Assembly (NCBI GenBank): GCA_026386995.1
Contig: JAPLMO010000335.1
Coordinates: forward strand, 1-43,055
Length of the DNA: 43,055 nucleotides
Direction: 5' to 3'
Source: Planctomycetota bacterium
Lineage (GTDB): Bacteria > Planctomycetota > Phycisphaerae > FEN-1346
Notes under the pieces: generated by a model
Databases searched by the model: none
What the model was told of the DNA's origin: nothing
Seen by the model: the letters and a program-made list of their open reading frames with translations, nothing else
Shown: in pieces, positions 23,536 to 31,793 of the stretch
Position numbering within the stretch: position 1 is the first letter of the stretch
Layout: every line of letters begins with the position of its first letter
Position numbers and translations under genes: made by a program

Positions 23536-26076
23536 ATGGAGTTGAAGAAGTATCAACGCCGCGTCGTCGAAGAAGTGGAGCGATACCTCGCGCGCCTGGC
23601 GCAGGTGCGCGAGGCCGGGCAGCCACGCCACGCCGCGCTCGACGCCTGGGAGGACTTGCGCCTCGGGTTTTACCGTGAGCACAAGAACGGCCTTGGCGAA
23701 GACCTACCCGTGTTCTGCATCAAGGTTCCGACGGGCGGCGGCAAGACGCTCTTGGCGACGCAGATACTGGGGTCGGCCTATCGGACCCTCCTGAAGGACC
23801 GTAACGGTGCGGGCCTAGTTCTGTGGGTCGTGCCGAGCAGCCAGATTTATCGCGACACGCTCCGGCGACTGCGGGACCGCAACGACATGTACCGGCTGAT
23901 GCTGGAGCACGCTGTCAGCCGCCGTATCGAGGTGTGGGAGAAACACGAGATCGCGCGCCTCTCGCCGGGGCGGCTGCGCGATTGCCTTAATATCCTGGTG
24001 GTTCAACTGGCGAGCACGAACCGCGAGACGCGCGAGCATCTGAAGTTCTTTAAGGATAGCGGCGGCAACATCGTCCAGCATTTTCCCCCGGAAGATGATT
24101 TTGAGGGGCACAAGGCCCTGAAAAAGCAGTTCGCCAACCTCGACATGATCGAGGACGACGAAGCCTCCGGCCGGCACCTTGCGGCGACGAGCATCGGGAA
24201 CCTGGTTCGCATCTGCCGGCCTCCCGTGATTCTGGACGAAGGGCACAAGGCAACGAGCGAGTTGGCCCGCCGCACCATCGATGGGTTCAACGCCTCGCTG
24301 GTGGTGGAACTGTCGGCCACGCCGCGCGCGGGCACGAACATCATTTCGCGCGTCAGCGGGAAGGAGTTGCTGGACGAAGAGATGATCAAACTGCCACTGA
24401 ACATCGCCACGTCGGGGCAGAAATCTTGGAAGGACGCGCTGACACAGGCGCGAGACCGGCGGGAGACCCTCGCCCGGCTTGCGGCGGAGCACACGGCGAA
24501 GGTGGGCGAGTGGGCGCACATCCGGCCGATTATCCTGGTCCAGGTGGTGCGGACCGGCAAGGACCAGCGCGACGCCGGGTTCATCCACAGCGAGCAGGTG
24601 AAGGAATATCTGGCGGAGCGGCTGGGCGTGCCGGAGGCCGCGATAGCCATCAAGAGCGCGGAAACGGACGACATCGAGGGCATCAACCTCCTGGACCCGC
24701 TTTGCCCGGTGGAGTGGATCATCACGAAGAAGGCGCTACAGGAAGGGTGGGATTGCCCCTTTGCATACATCCTCGTTTCGCTTAACAACGTGGGCAGCGG
24801 GCTGAGCATGACGCAACTGGTGGGGCGCATCCTGCGCCAACCTTACCAGAAGAGGACGCCCTACCCGGAGTTGAACGAGAGTTACGTTTTCTGCCTGCAC
24901 CGGCGTGCCGGGGAAATCGCCAGGCAGGTCAAGAAAGTCCTCGAGAACGAGGGTTACGAGGGCGAGATGACCGGCGCGGTCGTGGATGCGTCGGCGCCGG
25001 ATTACCGGCGTCCGCTAAGGACCGTTCGTATCCGGGAAGAGTTTCTGGCCTGTTACCGGAAGCCTTATGAGGGCAAGATTTACCTGCCGCACTTCTCCGT
25101 CAAGAACGGCAAGCGTTACGAAGCCCTGGATTACTTCCGGCATCTCATCAGCCGGGTGGACGTGGAGCGGTTCGCCTATGAGAAGATTGACTGGCCTCTG
25201 GCCGATAAACTCAAGGAAGCCAAGGACCGATTCTACTCCATTACCATCGGCGAGGACCTTATTCGCCGCAGCGAAAAGGACGTTGATGTGCTGGAGTCGG
25301 ACGAGCAGGTCATGGGCTGGATTGCCGCAAGCCTGCCGATGACTTTTTTGAGTCACAAACAATTGCATTACATCGTGCGGCGGGTTTACGACCGGCTGGC
25401 AAAGTCGGAGTTGGCGCTGCGCGACCGGCTGGCCCTGGTCAAATTCGTGGTGCGCGACAAGATTCAGGCGTTTGTTCAGGAGCAGATCGACGAGCAAACG
25501 GAGGCGGCTTTCGCGGCGCTGTTCAAGGCGGGGAGGCTTCAGTTCTACCTTGAATGCGCGGAATGCCGCTTTGAGATTCCGGCCTCGATAGTCGTCAGCC
25601 ACACGCGCCCGCTGGTTCGTGAGGATGGCGACATGCCCAAGAAGTCTCTTTTCGACTATGTTGAGCACGAATCGCAGAATGCTTACGAGCAGGCCATTGC
25701 GCTTTGCCTGGACTCAAACGCCGACGTGCTTTGGTGGTATAGGAACCTTGTGGGGCCGGAGCATTTCACGGTCCAGGGATACAAGCGTTACCGTATCCGG
25801 CCCGACTTTGTGGTCCAGAGCGGCACGAAAGAGAAGCCCGAACACCGCGTCATAGTCATTGAGAGCAAGGGCGCCCATCTCGGAGGAAATCCGGACACGG
25901 AGTACAAGCGGAAGGTTGCGGGGTACTTCGAGAAGGTGGGGAAGAAGGTTACTTGGCAGCAACTGGGCGAGGACTTCAAGGACCACGTTTTCCGGTTCCA
26001 GATTCTTGACGAAGCCGAAGACCTGGGGCGCGATTGGAGAGACGAGTTGCGCCAACTGCTGGCCACGGCCCAGTGA
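23536..26076 (+). CDS. res: Type III restriction enzyme subunit (Res)
   Basis: This 846-residue helicase-nuclease cuts unmodified DNA with Mod after ATP-dependent translocation. Superfamily 2 motifs are visible: Walker A VPTGGGKT (64-71), ILDEGHKATS (motif II as DEGH), SATPRAG (motif III) and QLVGRILRQPYQKR (motif VI). The C-terminal PD-(D/E)xK nuclease has RPDFVV (Asp757) and VIESKG (Glu776, Lys778). Nothing is truncated. The specificity site cannot be read from sequence. Confidence 0.95.
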   Translation: MELKKYQRRVVEEVERYLARLAQVREAGQPRHAALDAWEDLRLGFYREHKNGLGEDLPVFCIKVPTGGGKTLLATQILGSAYRTLLKDRNGAGLVLWVVPSSQIYRDTLRRLRDRNDMYRLMLEHAVSRRIEVWEKHEIARLSPGRLRDCLNILVVQLASTNRETREHLKFFKDSGGNIVQHFPPEDDFEGHKALKKQFANLDMIEDDEASGRHLAATSIGNLVRICRPPVILDEGHKATSELARRTIDGFNASLVVELSATPRAGTNIISRVSGKELLDEEMIKLPLNIATSGQKSWKDALTQARDRRETLARLAAEHTAKVGEWAHIRPIILVQVVRTGKDQRDAGFIHSEQVKEYLAERLGVPEAAIAIKSAETDDIEGINLLDPLCPVEWIITKKALQEGWDCPFAYILVSLNNVGSGLSMTQLVGRILRQPYQKRTPYPELNESYVFCLHRRAGEIARQVKKVLENEGYEGEMTGAVVDASAPDYRRPLRTVRIREEFLACYRKPYEGKIYLPHFSVKNGKRYEALDYFRHLISRVDVERFAYEKIDWPLADKLKEAKDRFYSITIGEDLIRRSEKDVDVLESDEQVMGWIAASLPMTFLSHKQLHYIVRRVYDRLAKSELALRDRLALVKFVVRDKIQAFVQEQIDEQTEAAFAALFKAGRLQFYLECAECRFEIPASIVVSHTRPLVREDGDMPKKSLFDYVEHESQNAYEQAIALCLDSNADVLWWYRNLVGPEHFTVQGYKRYRIRPDFVVQSGTKEKPEHRVIVIESKGAHLGGNPDTEYKRKVAGYFEKVGKKVTWQQLGEDFKDHVFRFQILDEAEDLGRDWRDELRQLLATAQ

Positions 26077-26123
26077 CGCTGATGAGGCGTTCCGCGGCTG
26101 GCTATCGGTTCGCGGTCGCCAGC

Positions 26124-26151
26124 AGTTTCAAGTTACAAGTTTCAAGTTCAA
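26124..26151. repeat. Period-7 array, unit AGTTTCA
   Basis: AGTTTCA, AGTTACA, AGTTTCA and AGTTCAA begin about 50 bp after the res stop. The word is close to the TTCAAAG unit used at 9376. Confidence 0.8.
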
Positions 26152-26194
26152 GGCAAACCTCTCCCGCCTTTCGTCCGTTGTCTTTGTCTGGTTT

Positions 26195-26243
26195 TTCACT
26201 CTGCATTCTGCACTCTGCACTCTTCACTTTTCAGTCCGCACTT
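26195..26243. repeat. Period-7 array, unit TGCACTC
   Basis: Seven units: TTCACTC, TGCATTC, TGCACTC, TGCACTC, TTCACTT, TTCAGTC, CGCACTT. It lies 43 bp from the previous array but has a different unit, so two arrays with the same period adjoin. Confidence 0.85.
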
Positions 26244-26315
26244 ATGATGTCGATCTCGACGTTAAACCATACACAAAATGAGGGACACCCGCGAGCCCTG
26301 TGAAAAATTTCACGA

Positions 26316-26351
26316 ACGTAAGTGTTTTTGCAAAAGTGCGACTTACGTCAA
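26316..26351. repeat. Palindrome ACGTAAGT...ACTTACGT, copy 1
   Basis: Arms ACGTAAGT and ACTTACGT enclose an inner TTTTGCAAAA palindrome. A second copy follows at 26547-26585 in the same orientation with changes mostly in the loop. Confidence 0.9.
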
Positions 26352-26546
26352 AGGGGGCTCCTCAAAAACCGCTCCGAAAGGCTCAAAACGCCATCAAGTT
26401 CCGATCAAAAAAGTAAAAAGTGATCAAAAAGGCTCAAGTTTTGTCTTGCCCATCTTAACATTTTGACGCGCCACCCCCTCTGGCGCTAGCGCCAAGGCCG
26501 TTTTTGCCTTTTCGGACCCCCAAAAGGGGGTGCGCCGCTCTAATAA

Positions 26547-26585
26547 TTGACGTAAGTGTTTCTGCAAAAACGCGACTTACGTCAA
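26547..26585. repeat. Palindrome TTGACGTAAGT...ACTTACGTCAA, copy 2
   Basis: An 11-bp stem TTGACGTAAGT/ACTTACGTCAA. The copy abuts the first recognisable IS630 sequence, so it may be an IS terminal repeat or a separate element; no matching copy is found on the far side of the transposase. Confidence 0.9.
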
Positions 26586-27219
26586 CGGATGATCTTGCGG
26601 ACCAGGATGACCGTGAACGCCGATATGATGGTGATGCCGGCAAGGGCCACCGTCGAACGGGTGCGGAAGGAGTACGTGGAGGAGGTCTCGAAAGACACCG
26701 TCCGGCGCGCCGGGCCAGGTCGCTCATTACGATTATGAGTACGTCCGCAACGGTGTGGCGAACCTGTTCATGATCTTCGAACCCTTGGCGGGAAAACGGG
26801 AGGTGGAGGTCACCACGCGTCGGACGAAGAAGGATTGGGCCGAGTGTCTTCGTCAGGTCTCGGACGAGATGTACCCGGACGCCGAGATGATCGTGCTGGT
26901 GGAGGACAACCTGAACACGCATTCGCCGGCCTCGCTATACGAAACGTTCGAGCCGGCGGAGGCCAAGCGGATTGCGGATCGGTTCGAGTTCCACTATACG
27001 CCCAAGCACGGCAGTTGGCTGGACATGGCCGAGATCGAGTTGGGTATCCTGGGCCGGCAGTGCTTGGATCGGCGTATCGATAACGGTAATGATTTGCGGC
27101 GAGAGGCGAAAGCCTGGAAAGCGGCACGTAACGCCGCCGGAACCAAGGTAAACTGGCAATTTACCACCGAGGACGCCAGAATAAGACTGAAAAAACTGTA
27201 TCCGTCAATTCACGGCTGA
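26586..27219 (+). pseudogene. IS630-family transposase remnant with internal deletions
   Basis: The C-terminal part (26755-27219) is a clear IS630 DDE transposase end: VEDNLNTHSPASLYETF carries the second catalytic Asp, and FHYTPKHGSWLDMAEIELG the last acidic residue. In-frame sequence before it (VAHYDYEYVRNG) continues the match. Upstream, ATVERVRKEYVEE (helix-turn-helix part) and SKDTVRR (later N-terminal part) are joined by a deletion, in a different frame. The middle region with the first catalytic Asp (CLDETSK in relatives) is missing. The gene therefore cannot encode an active enzyme and marks past transposition next to the R-M genes. Confidence 0.88.
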
Positions 27220-27230
27220 CAGAGCACTGG

Positions 27231-27246
27231 GGACCCGCCGCGCAAG
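27231..27246. repeat. Half copy of the GGTCAGGAGACC-family hairpin
   Basis: GGACCCGCCGCGCAA matches the right arm of the hairpin at 4552-4579. Only one arm is left, and the adjoining AAGGAA serves as the likely ribosome-binding site of the next gene. Confidence 0.55.
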
Positions 27247-27257
27247 GAACACTAACT

Positions 27258-28043
27258 GTGGACTGTCGCAAGGCACTCGAAGAACTTTACGCCCGCTACA
27301 ACCGCCGCGAGTTTGTCCATCCTGACCCGCTGGAGTTCCTTTACCGCTACGACGACCCCGGCGACCGCGAGGTGGCGGGCCTGGTGGCGGCGACGCTGGC
27401 GGTCGGGCGGGTCGCGTCGATCTTAAAGAGCGTCGGCCGCGTGCTGGAACTCCTCGGGCCGCACCCGGCAGCATTCTTGCGCGATGCCCGCGAAGATGGC
27501 CTGAGGCGAATGCTGGCGGACTTCAGACACCGCTTCCTGGCCGGCGGGAACATGGCGGCGATGCTCTGGGGCGTGCGCCGGATACGGGGCCGCTACGGGT
27601 CGCTGGGGGCGTTCTTCCGGGCGGCCGTACAGCCGGAGGACGAGACCGTCCTGCCGGCCATCTCGGTCCTGGTCTGCGAAATCTCTTCCGTGGGCGACTG
27701 CGGGCGGCTGCTGGCGGACCCCCGCGACAAGAGCGCCTGCAAACGCCTCAATCTTTACCTTCGGTGGATGGTCCGCCGCGACGACGTGGACCCCGGCGGA
27801 TGGGACGGCGTGCGCCCCGCGCAACTGGTCGTGCCGCTCGACGTGCACATGCACCGCATCGCCCGTGCGCTGGGCCTTACTCGCCGGCCGCAGGCCGACT
27901 GCCGGACGGCGCTGGAGGTCACGGCGGCGTTCCGCCACATCGCCCCCGACGATCCGGTGCGCTACGATTTTGCCCTGACGCGGCTGGGCATCCGCGACGA
28001 CACAGATTTGCCGGCGTTCTTGGCGCGGTGCGGCGCGAAGTGA
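27258..28043 (+). CDS. TIGR02757/DUF2400 family protein
   Basis: This 261-residue protein starts with GTG at 27258, eight bases after AAGGAA. The N-terminal LEELYARYNRREFVHPDPLE and DREVAGLVAATLAVGRV are characteristic of TIGR02757. VVPLDVHMHRIARALGL, with Asp195, resembles the catalytic-Asp region of HhH-GPD DNA glycosylases (for example the VPVDTHVxRV motif of endonuclease III), though I see no helix-hairpin-helix or Fe-S cysteines. A DNA-repair role is therefore only a guess. It stands alone, flanked by repeats. Confidence 0.87.
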   Translation: MDCRKALEELYARYNRREFVHPDPLEFLYRYDDPGDREVAGLVAATLAVGRVASILKSVGRVLELLGPHPAAFLRDAREDGLRRMLADFRHRFLAGGNMAAMLWGVRRIRGRYGSLGAFFRAAVQPEDETVLPAISVLVCEISSVGDCGRLLADPRDKSACKRLNLYLRWMVRRDDVDPGGWDGVRPAQLVVPLDVHMHRIARALGLTRRPQADCRTALEVTAAFRHIAPDDPVRYDFALTRLGIRDDTDLPAFLARCGAK

Positions 28044-28084
28044 GGGTGCTTTGCGCGGCTGGTGTTTAGCGTTCGCACCCGCGG

Positions 28085-28162
28085 TGTGGCACGGCTGGCT
28101 TGTCCAGCCGTGGCGGATGGCGCACGATGTTCCCCACGGCTGGACAAGCCAGCCGTGCCACA
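28085..28162. repeat. Paired-hairpin element, CTTGTCCAGCCGTGG family
   Basis: A 78-bp palindrome with TGTGGCACGGCTGGCTTG / CAAGCCAGCCGTGCCACA outer arms, a sister of 16430-16509. Confidence 0.93.
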
Positions 28163-28197
28163 TCCGTTATTGCGATGCACGCCACACGCCAAACACA

Positions 28198-28223
28198 TCC
28201 GGGTCAGGAGACCCACCGCGCAA
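28198..28223. repeat. Degraded GGTCAGGAGACC-family hairpin
   Basis: GGGTCAGGAGACCCACCGCGCAAATT retains the core and right arm; the left outer arm is lost. It lies just beyond the stop of the HlyD-type gene. Confidence 0.6.
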
Positions 28224-28247
28224 ATTCCTGCAACGCCTATCCGCAAT

Positions 28248-29087
28248 CTACTTCAGGCTCTCCGGCCCGGCCACGGTGACGCGGACGCGGACGCCGGCGC
28301 TGATGCGGCCGTCGGGGTTCTCCACCGCCAGCCGTACGCGGAAGGTGTTGGAAGCCGGGTCGACCACGGGGTTGACGATCTGGACCTTGGTGCTGACGGA
28401 CTGCCGTCTAGGCTCGAGCACTTCGACCGCCAGCGTCTGACTGGCCTTGAACATTCCGAGCATCCGCGCGGGCGGATGGATGATGATGTGCAGCGGGTCG
28501 ATGACGGCCATGTGGGCGACGGTCTCGAGCGGCTGGGCGGCCTCGCCGACCCCCTTGGGCTTGCGCGTCACGATGCCGGCCACGGGGGCGCGGATCTTCT
28601 TGCGTTCCAGGGCGACCTTGGTGGCCTCGGCATCGACCATGGCCTTCTGGCGGTTCTTTTTCGCGAGTTCGTACTTGTACAGCGCTACGTCGTAGGCCAT
28701 TTTCTTCTGGAGGTACAGGAGTTGGGCCTCGGCCCCCTCGGCGGAAAGTTGCTTGGTGATGCGGGCTTCTTCCTGGGCTTGCTCCATGGTGGCGCGTGCG
28801 CCCTGTTCGTCGGCGTCGCTTTCGGCCTCGAGCCTGGCGGCGCGGCAGGCGAGTTCCTCGGTGGAGTCGTCGAGGGCGAGGATCACGTCGCCGGCCTTGA
28901 CGACGGAGCCCTCGTCGGCCCCGACGGTCTTGATGATGCCGCCGACGGCCGCCGCCAGTTCGATGGCTTTGGAGGGCTGCGTAAAGACTTCCTCGGCGTA
29001 CGCTTCCGTCGAGGCGGGCGGGGCCGGTGCTTTCGCGGACGCGGTGGCGGCCAGAGCCACCGCAATCAGAGCCAACTTGGCAATCAT
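28248..29087 (-). CDS. Periplasmic adaptor (HlyD/MFP family), short form
   Basis: This 279-residue adaptor has a cleavable-looking signal peptide (1-19, MIAKLALIAVALAATASA). Half-lipoyl segments (GIIKTVGADEGSVVKAGDVI and IRAPVAGIVTRKPKGVGEAA) flank a helical hairpin (about 75-160), followed by a beta-barrel region and a C-terminal RLAVENPDGRISAGVRVRVTV. AGGAGAT eight bases before the ATG supports the start. It follows the TolC-type gene on the same strand (gap 29088-29262, with a GTAG-tagged hairpin pair). No inner-membrane pump gene adjoins, so the partner may be encoded by the divergent genes from 31361 on. Confidence 0.9.
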   Translation of the reverse strand: MIAKLALIAVALAATASAKAPAPPASTEAYAEEVFTQPSKAIELAAAVGGIIKTVGADEGSVVKAGDVILALDDSTEELACRAARLEAESDADEQGARATMEQAQEEARITKQLSAEGAEAQLLYLQKKMAYDVALYKYELAKKNRQKAMVDAEATKVALERKKIRAPVAGIVTRKPKGVGEAAQPLETVAHMAVIDPLHIIIHPPARMLGMFKASQTLAVEVLEPRRQSVSTKVQIVNPVVDPASNTFRVRLAVENPDGRISAGVRVRVTVAGPESLK

Positions 29088-29166
29088 GGAATAATCTCCT
29101 AATACTACGACGCCACTTGGCCCAGGGCAACTGTTTGAGAAATCAAGCGTGGGCCGTTCTCAGATT

Positions 29167-29224
29167 GTAGCGCGGGGGTTTATCCCCCGCGCCGTCCTAC
29201 GCGGGGCACAAGGCCCCGCGCTAC
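29167..29224. repeat. GTAG-tagged paired hairpins
   Basis: GTAG + CGCGGGGG/CCCCCGCG hairpin, a short spacer, then GCGGGGC/GCCCCGC hairpin + CTAC. The GTAG tag beside each stem is the classic REP arrangement, in a family different from the CCCCCGGTG REPs. Confidence 0.88.
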
Positions 29225-29262
29225 GGCGCTAAGTTTGGTTGCTGCAATCTGTTAGGTTCATT

Positions 29263-30975
29263 TTACTCGGGCTTCTTCTGCTCGCCTCGTGTTGGCGCCA
29301 GGCGCAGGCCCAGCGGTCTCGGATGGTCCGGCGTCGACGGCGGCCGAAAGATGTCGATCCCCTGGTTCTCCAGGAGGACGCCCTGGGCCCGCGCCAGCGA
29401 CACGAGGCCGAGGTTGAAGTTCAGCAGGGCCTTCAGGTAATCCCGTTCGGCGGTGGCAAGGGTTTCCTGCGCCCGCAGGAGTTCGTCGTTGGTCGTCTTG
29501 CCGAGTTCGAACCGGCGCTGCTCGCCCTGGACGGTCCTGGCTGCGGCGGTCTTGGCGGTCAGCGTGGCCTCGATCTCCCCGCGCGCCAGGAGGACGGCCC
29601 GGGCCGCCCCGTTGACCTCCTGCATCACCTGGTTGGCCAACTTATCCAACTCTACGAGGGACTGGTCGTATTCCAGAAGGCGTTTGCGGCGGGTGGCGTC
29701 GGCGGAACGGTTGCCGAGGGGCACCTCGAGTTCGACGCCCGCGTTCCAACTGATGCGCTCGCCGGGGTCCTGGTTCTCGAGCGACTGGTCCAGGTCGACG
29801 CCGAGGCCGTTCATGATGTACCGCAGGGTGGCGTCGAGTTTCGGGAGGCGGTCGCGGTCGGCGACGTCCAGGCGAATGCGGTTGATGGCGACGGCGTTGC
29901 GGGCCCGTTCCAACTCTGGGCGGCGGACGAGGGCCGTCGCGATGGCGGCCGAGCGGTTGACGTCCACGAGGAAGAACCGCGGCGTCTCGATCGTCATGAT
30001 GCGGGTGTCGCCGGCGAGCGACAGGTCGGGGGAATTCAGGATGAGTTTCAGTTTGTCCATCGCGTCGCGGGTCTGGTTCTCGGCGCGGACGACGTCGGCG
30101 TCGCGCAGGGCGACGGCCGCCGCCGCACGGTTCAGGTCGAGGTCGGAGGAAACGCCCCTGGCGCGGCGGGCTTGCTCGCGCCGCAGCACCTCGGCCGCCA
30201 GGTCGCGGGAGGCGCGGGTGGCGCGGACCGATTCGGTGTCGAACGCCAGTTGCCAGTAGGCGTTGATCACGCCGGCCACGACGTCCTGGACGCCCTTGCG
30301 GAAGTCCTGGAACGAGACGGCCGAGTTCAGGTTCGCCACGCGGATGGGCGCCTGGTTATATTCCGCCCCGGCGCCCCTGAGGAGCGGCTGGGCCAGTTCC
30401 ACCGTGGTGCGCGTCACGTTCTGGGGATTGGGGATCGTGAGGGTGCTGTTGGTGTTGAGGGCGTCGGAGGACTCGTAGACGGCCAGCGTGCCGCCGGTCG
30501 GCACTTTCTGCCGCAGGCCTGCCTGCCAGGCGACCGTGTTCTGGACCAGAAGGCCCTGCTGGGTGGCGCCGGTATCGAGGATGCTCTGGATGGGCCGGTC
30601 GACGCGGCCGACGGTGCTTGAGGCGAACGCGGCAGGGTCGAAGACCGCCTCGGCCACGGTGATGTCCTGCTCGGCGGTCGGCGGCTGGAAGCCGGCGATC
30701 TGGATGTCGTGGTTGTTGGCCAGGGCCAAGCCGAGGGCCTGAACGAGGGTCAGCCGGACCTCGCCGTCGACGGGTGCCGGAGGTTTCGGCGCGGGCGCGT
30801 TCGGCGGGACCTCCGTGACGGCCGGACGGGCGGCGGACGCCAGGCTCTTGGAAACCTCCTGCGCGATCCACTCATCGGTGCGGGTCGGCGTCCGGGCGCA
30901 TCCTGTGCCCACGAAGAACAGGATGGCGACGGCCAAGGCGTATGGCAAGCAAATGGCGTGTCGACGTGCTCGCAC
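29263..30975 (-). CDS. TolC-family outer-membrane efflux lipoprotein
   Basis: This ~570-residue protein forms an outer-membrane exit duct. With the GTG start at 30975 (GAGG upstream), the signal peptide ends in a lipobox VGTGC, lipidated at Cys26. Paired TolC repeats (about 80-330 and 340-560) are rich in long helices: LALANNHDIQIAGF opens the first, and AAERDYLKALLNFNLGLVSLARAQG-type sequence ends the second. Lipid anchoring is common in NodT/OprM-like members. The next gene downstream is a HlyD-type adaptor, giving two of the three parts of an export pump. The gene diverges from the DUF3467-led operon across a 385-bp intergenic region. Confidence 0.93.
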   Translation of the reverse strand: MRARRHAICLPYALAVAILFFVGTGCARTPTRTDEWIAQEVSKSLASAARPAVTEVPPNAPAPKPPAPVDGEVRLTLVQALGLALANNHDIQIAGFQPPTAEQDITVAEAVFDPAAFASSTVGRVDRPIQSILDTGATQQGLLVQNTVAWQAGLRQKVPTGGTLAVYESSDALNTNSTLTIPNPQNVTRTTVELAQPLLRGAGAEYNQAPIRVANLNSAVSFQDFRKGVQDVVAGVINAYWQLAFDTESVRATRASRDLAAEVLRREQARRARGVSSDLDLNRAAAAVALRDADVVRAENQTRDAMDKLKLILNSPDLSLAGDTRIMTIETPRFFLVDVNRSAAIATALVRRPELERARNAVAINRIRLDVADRDRLPKLDATLRYIMNGLGVDLDQSLENQDPGERISWNAGVELEVPLGNRSADATRRKRLLEYDQSLVELDKLANQVMQEVNGAARAVLLARGEIEATLTAKTAAARTVQGEQRRFELGKTTNDELLRAQETLATAERDYLKALLNFNLGLVSLARAQGVLLENQGIDIFRPPSTPDHPRPLGLRLAPTRGEQKKPE

Positions 30976-31136
30976 GAGCCTCTTTTCCTCCCCGCGTGCC
31001 GGTCTGCCGCGAATGGTACAGCAGGCGCCGGCACTTCTCAACACTTATGTCGGCCGGCGCGATGGGGAAACTTGTGCTGGACTCCTGTGCGAGCGATTGC
31101 CGATTTCAATAGTACGAAAGTGCAGGATTGCGATTT

Positions 31137-31164
31137 GCGCGGCGGTTCAGGAGAACCGCCGCGC
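31137..31164. repeat. Hairpin of the GGTCAGGAGACC family
   Basis: GCGCGGCGGTT/AACCGCCGCGC around CAGGAG. Compared with 4552-4579 the GGGT/ACCC pair is changed to GGTT/AACC, so pairing is kept. The GATTGCGATTT on its left matches (inverted) the AAATTGCGATC right of the 4552 copy. Confidence 0.88.
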
Positions 31165-31260
31165 ACGATAGGGCAGTTGCGCTGCCTTAACAGACACGAG
31201 GGCGGGGATGCCCCTTTTTGCGCCGGCGCGGCCGGCCTGTAATGCGCCGCCGTCGGACAT

Positions 31261-31286
31261 GGCCGCGACAAGAGGCCGCGACAAGA
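31261..31286. repeat. 13-bp tandem duplication GGCCGCGACAAGA
   Basis: Two perfect copies lie side by side about 75 bp upstream of the DUF3467 start. It could be an operator-like site or a slippage product; no palindrome is evident. Confidence 0.7.
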
Positions 31287-31360
31287 GGCTTGCGGGTAGT
31301 CCCGAAGTGGGGTACTCTGACCGTTGAACGTACACCTTCTTCCTGAAAGGAACGCGAACG

Positions 31361-31732
31361 ATGGCCACCCAGAAGGACAACGAACCGACTAACACCCCCC
31401 CGGCGGCGGGGCAGCCGGCAGCCGGCCAGGCCACGCAGGAAGTCACGCTGCGGCTGGACGAGCGCAACATGAAATCCAGTTATGCCAACGCCTTTCGGAC
31501 GAACGCCACGGCCGAAGAGGTCATGATCGACTTCGGGCTGAACCTGGTCGTGCCGCCGCAGCGGCAGGGCGGGCAACCGGAGATCATGTTCCAGGTCAAC
31601 GAGCGCATCATCATGAACTATTTCCAGGCCAAGCGCCTGGCCTTGACACTGGGCCAGATCATTCGCCGCCACGAAGAGCAGTTCGGCGAGATCGAACTGG
31701 ACGTGGGCAAGCGGCGCAAGACCTCCGGCTGA
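31361..31732 (+). CDS. DUF3467 protein leading the export operon
   Basis: This 123-residue protein has an unstructured Pro/Ala/Gln-rich first 28 residues followed by the DUF3467 domain (SYANAFRTNATAEEVMIDFGLN, VNERIIMNYFQAKRLALTLGQIIRRHEEQFG). Family members are small cytoplasmic proteins of unknown role. AAAGGAA about ten bases upstream supports the ATG. It is the first gene of a plus-strand series ending with the SecA-like gene, with a 61-bp gap to the GAF-HlyD gene. Confidence 0.9.
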   Translation: MATQKDNEPTNTPPAAGQPAAGQATQEVTLRLDERNMKSSYANAFRTNATAEEVMIDFGLNLVVPPQRQGGQPEIMFQVNERIIMNYFQAKRLALTLGQIIRRHEEQFGEIELDVGKRRKTSG

Positions 31733-31793
31733 GGCCGCGTTGCCCGCGCGAGGGGACAGCACGTTCGCCGCGAAAGCGGCGGAATAGGCACTC

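Larger units (their letters stand above)
26244..26585. other. AT-rich non-coding stretch with duplicated palindrome
   Basis: No credible gene is present. Base use is strikingly AT-rich compared with the rest (runs such as GATCAAAAAAGTAAAAAGTG near 26404). It contains the two 36-39-bp palindromes listed separately, the perfect palindrome GGCGCTAGCGCC near 26482, and CCCCCAAAAGGGGG near 26517. It separates the R-M genes from the IS630 remnant and looks foreign or decayed. Confidence 0.65.
30976..31360. other. Divergent intergenic region of the export locus
   Basis: This 385-bp stretch lies between the TolC-type gene (minus) and the DUF3467 gene (plus), so promoters for both are expected here. 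I see a family hairpin (31137-31164) and a 13-bp tandem duplication (31261-31286), and AAAGGAA near 31347 as ribosome-binding site for the plus-strand operon. No clear gene or promoter boxes are visible. Confidence 0.5.

Noticed and set aside
26586..27219. Programmed frameshift joining two transposase reading frames
   Set aside because: Besides the frame change, conserved blocks including the first catalytic Asp are deleted, so frameshifting could not restore an enzyme.
26547..27219. Complete IS630 element with terminal inverted repeats
   Set aside because: The palindrome at 26547-26585 has no counterpart beyond 27219 and no TA target duplication is evident.
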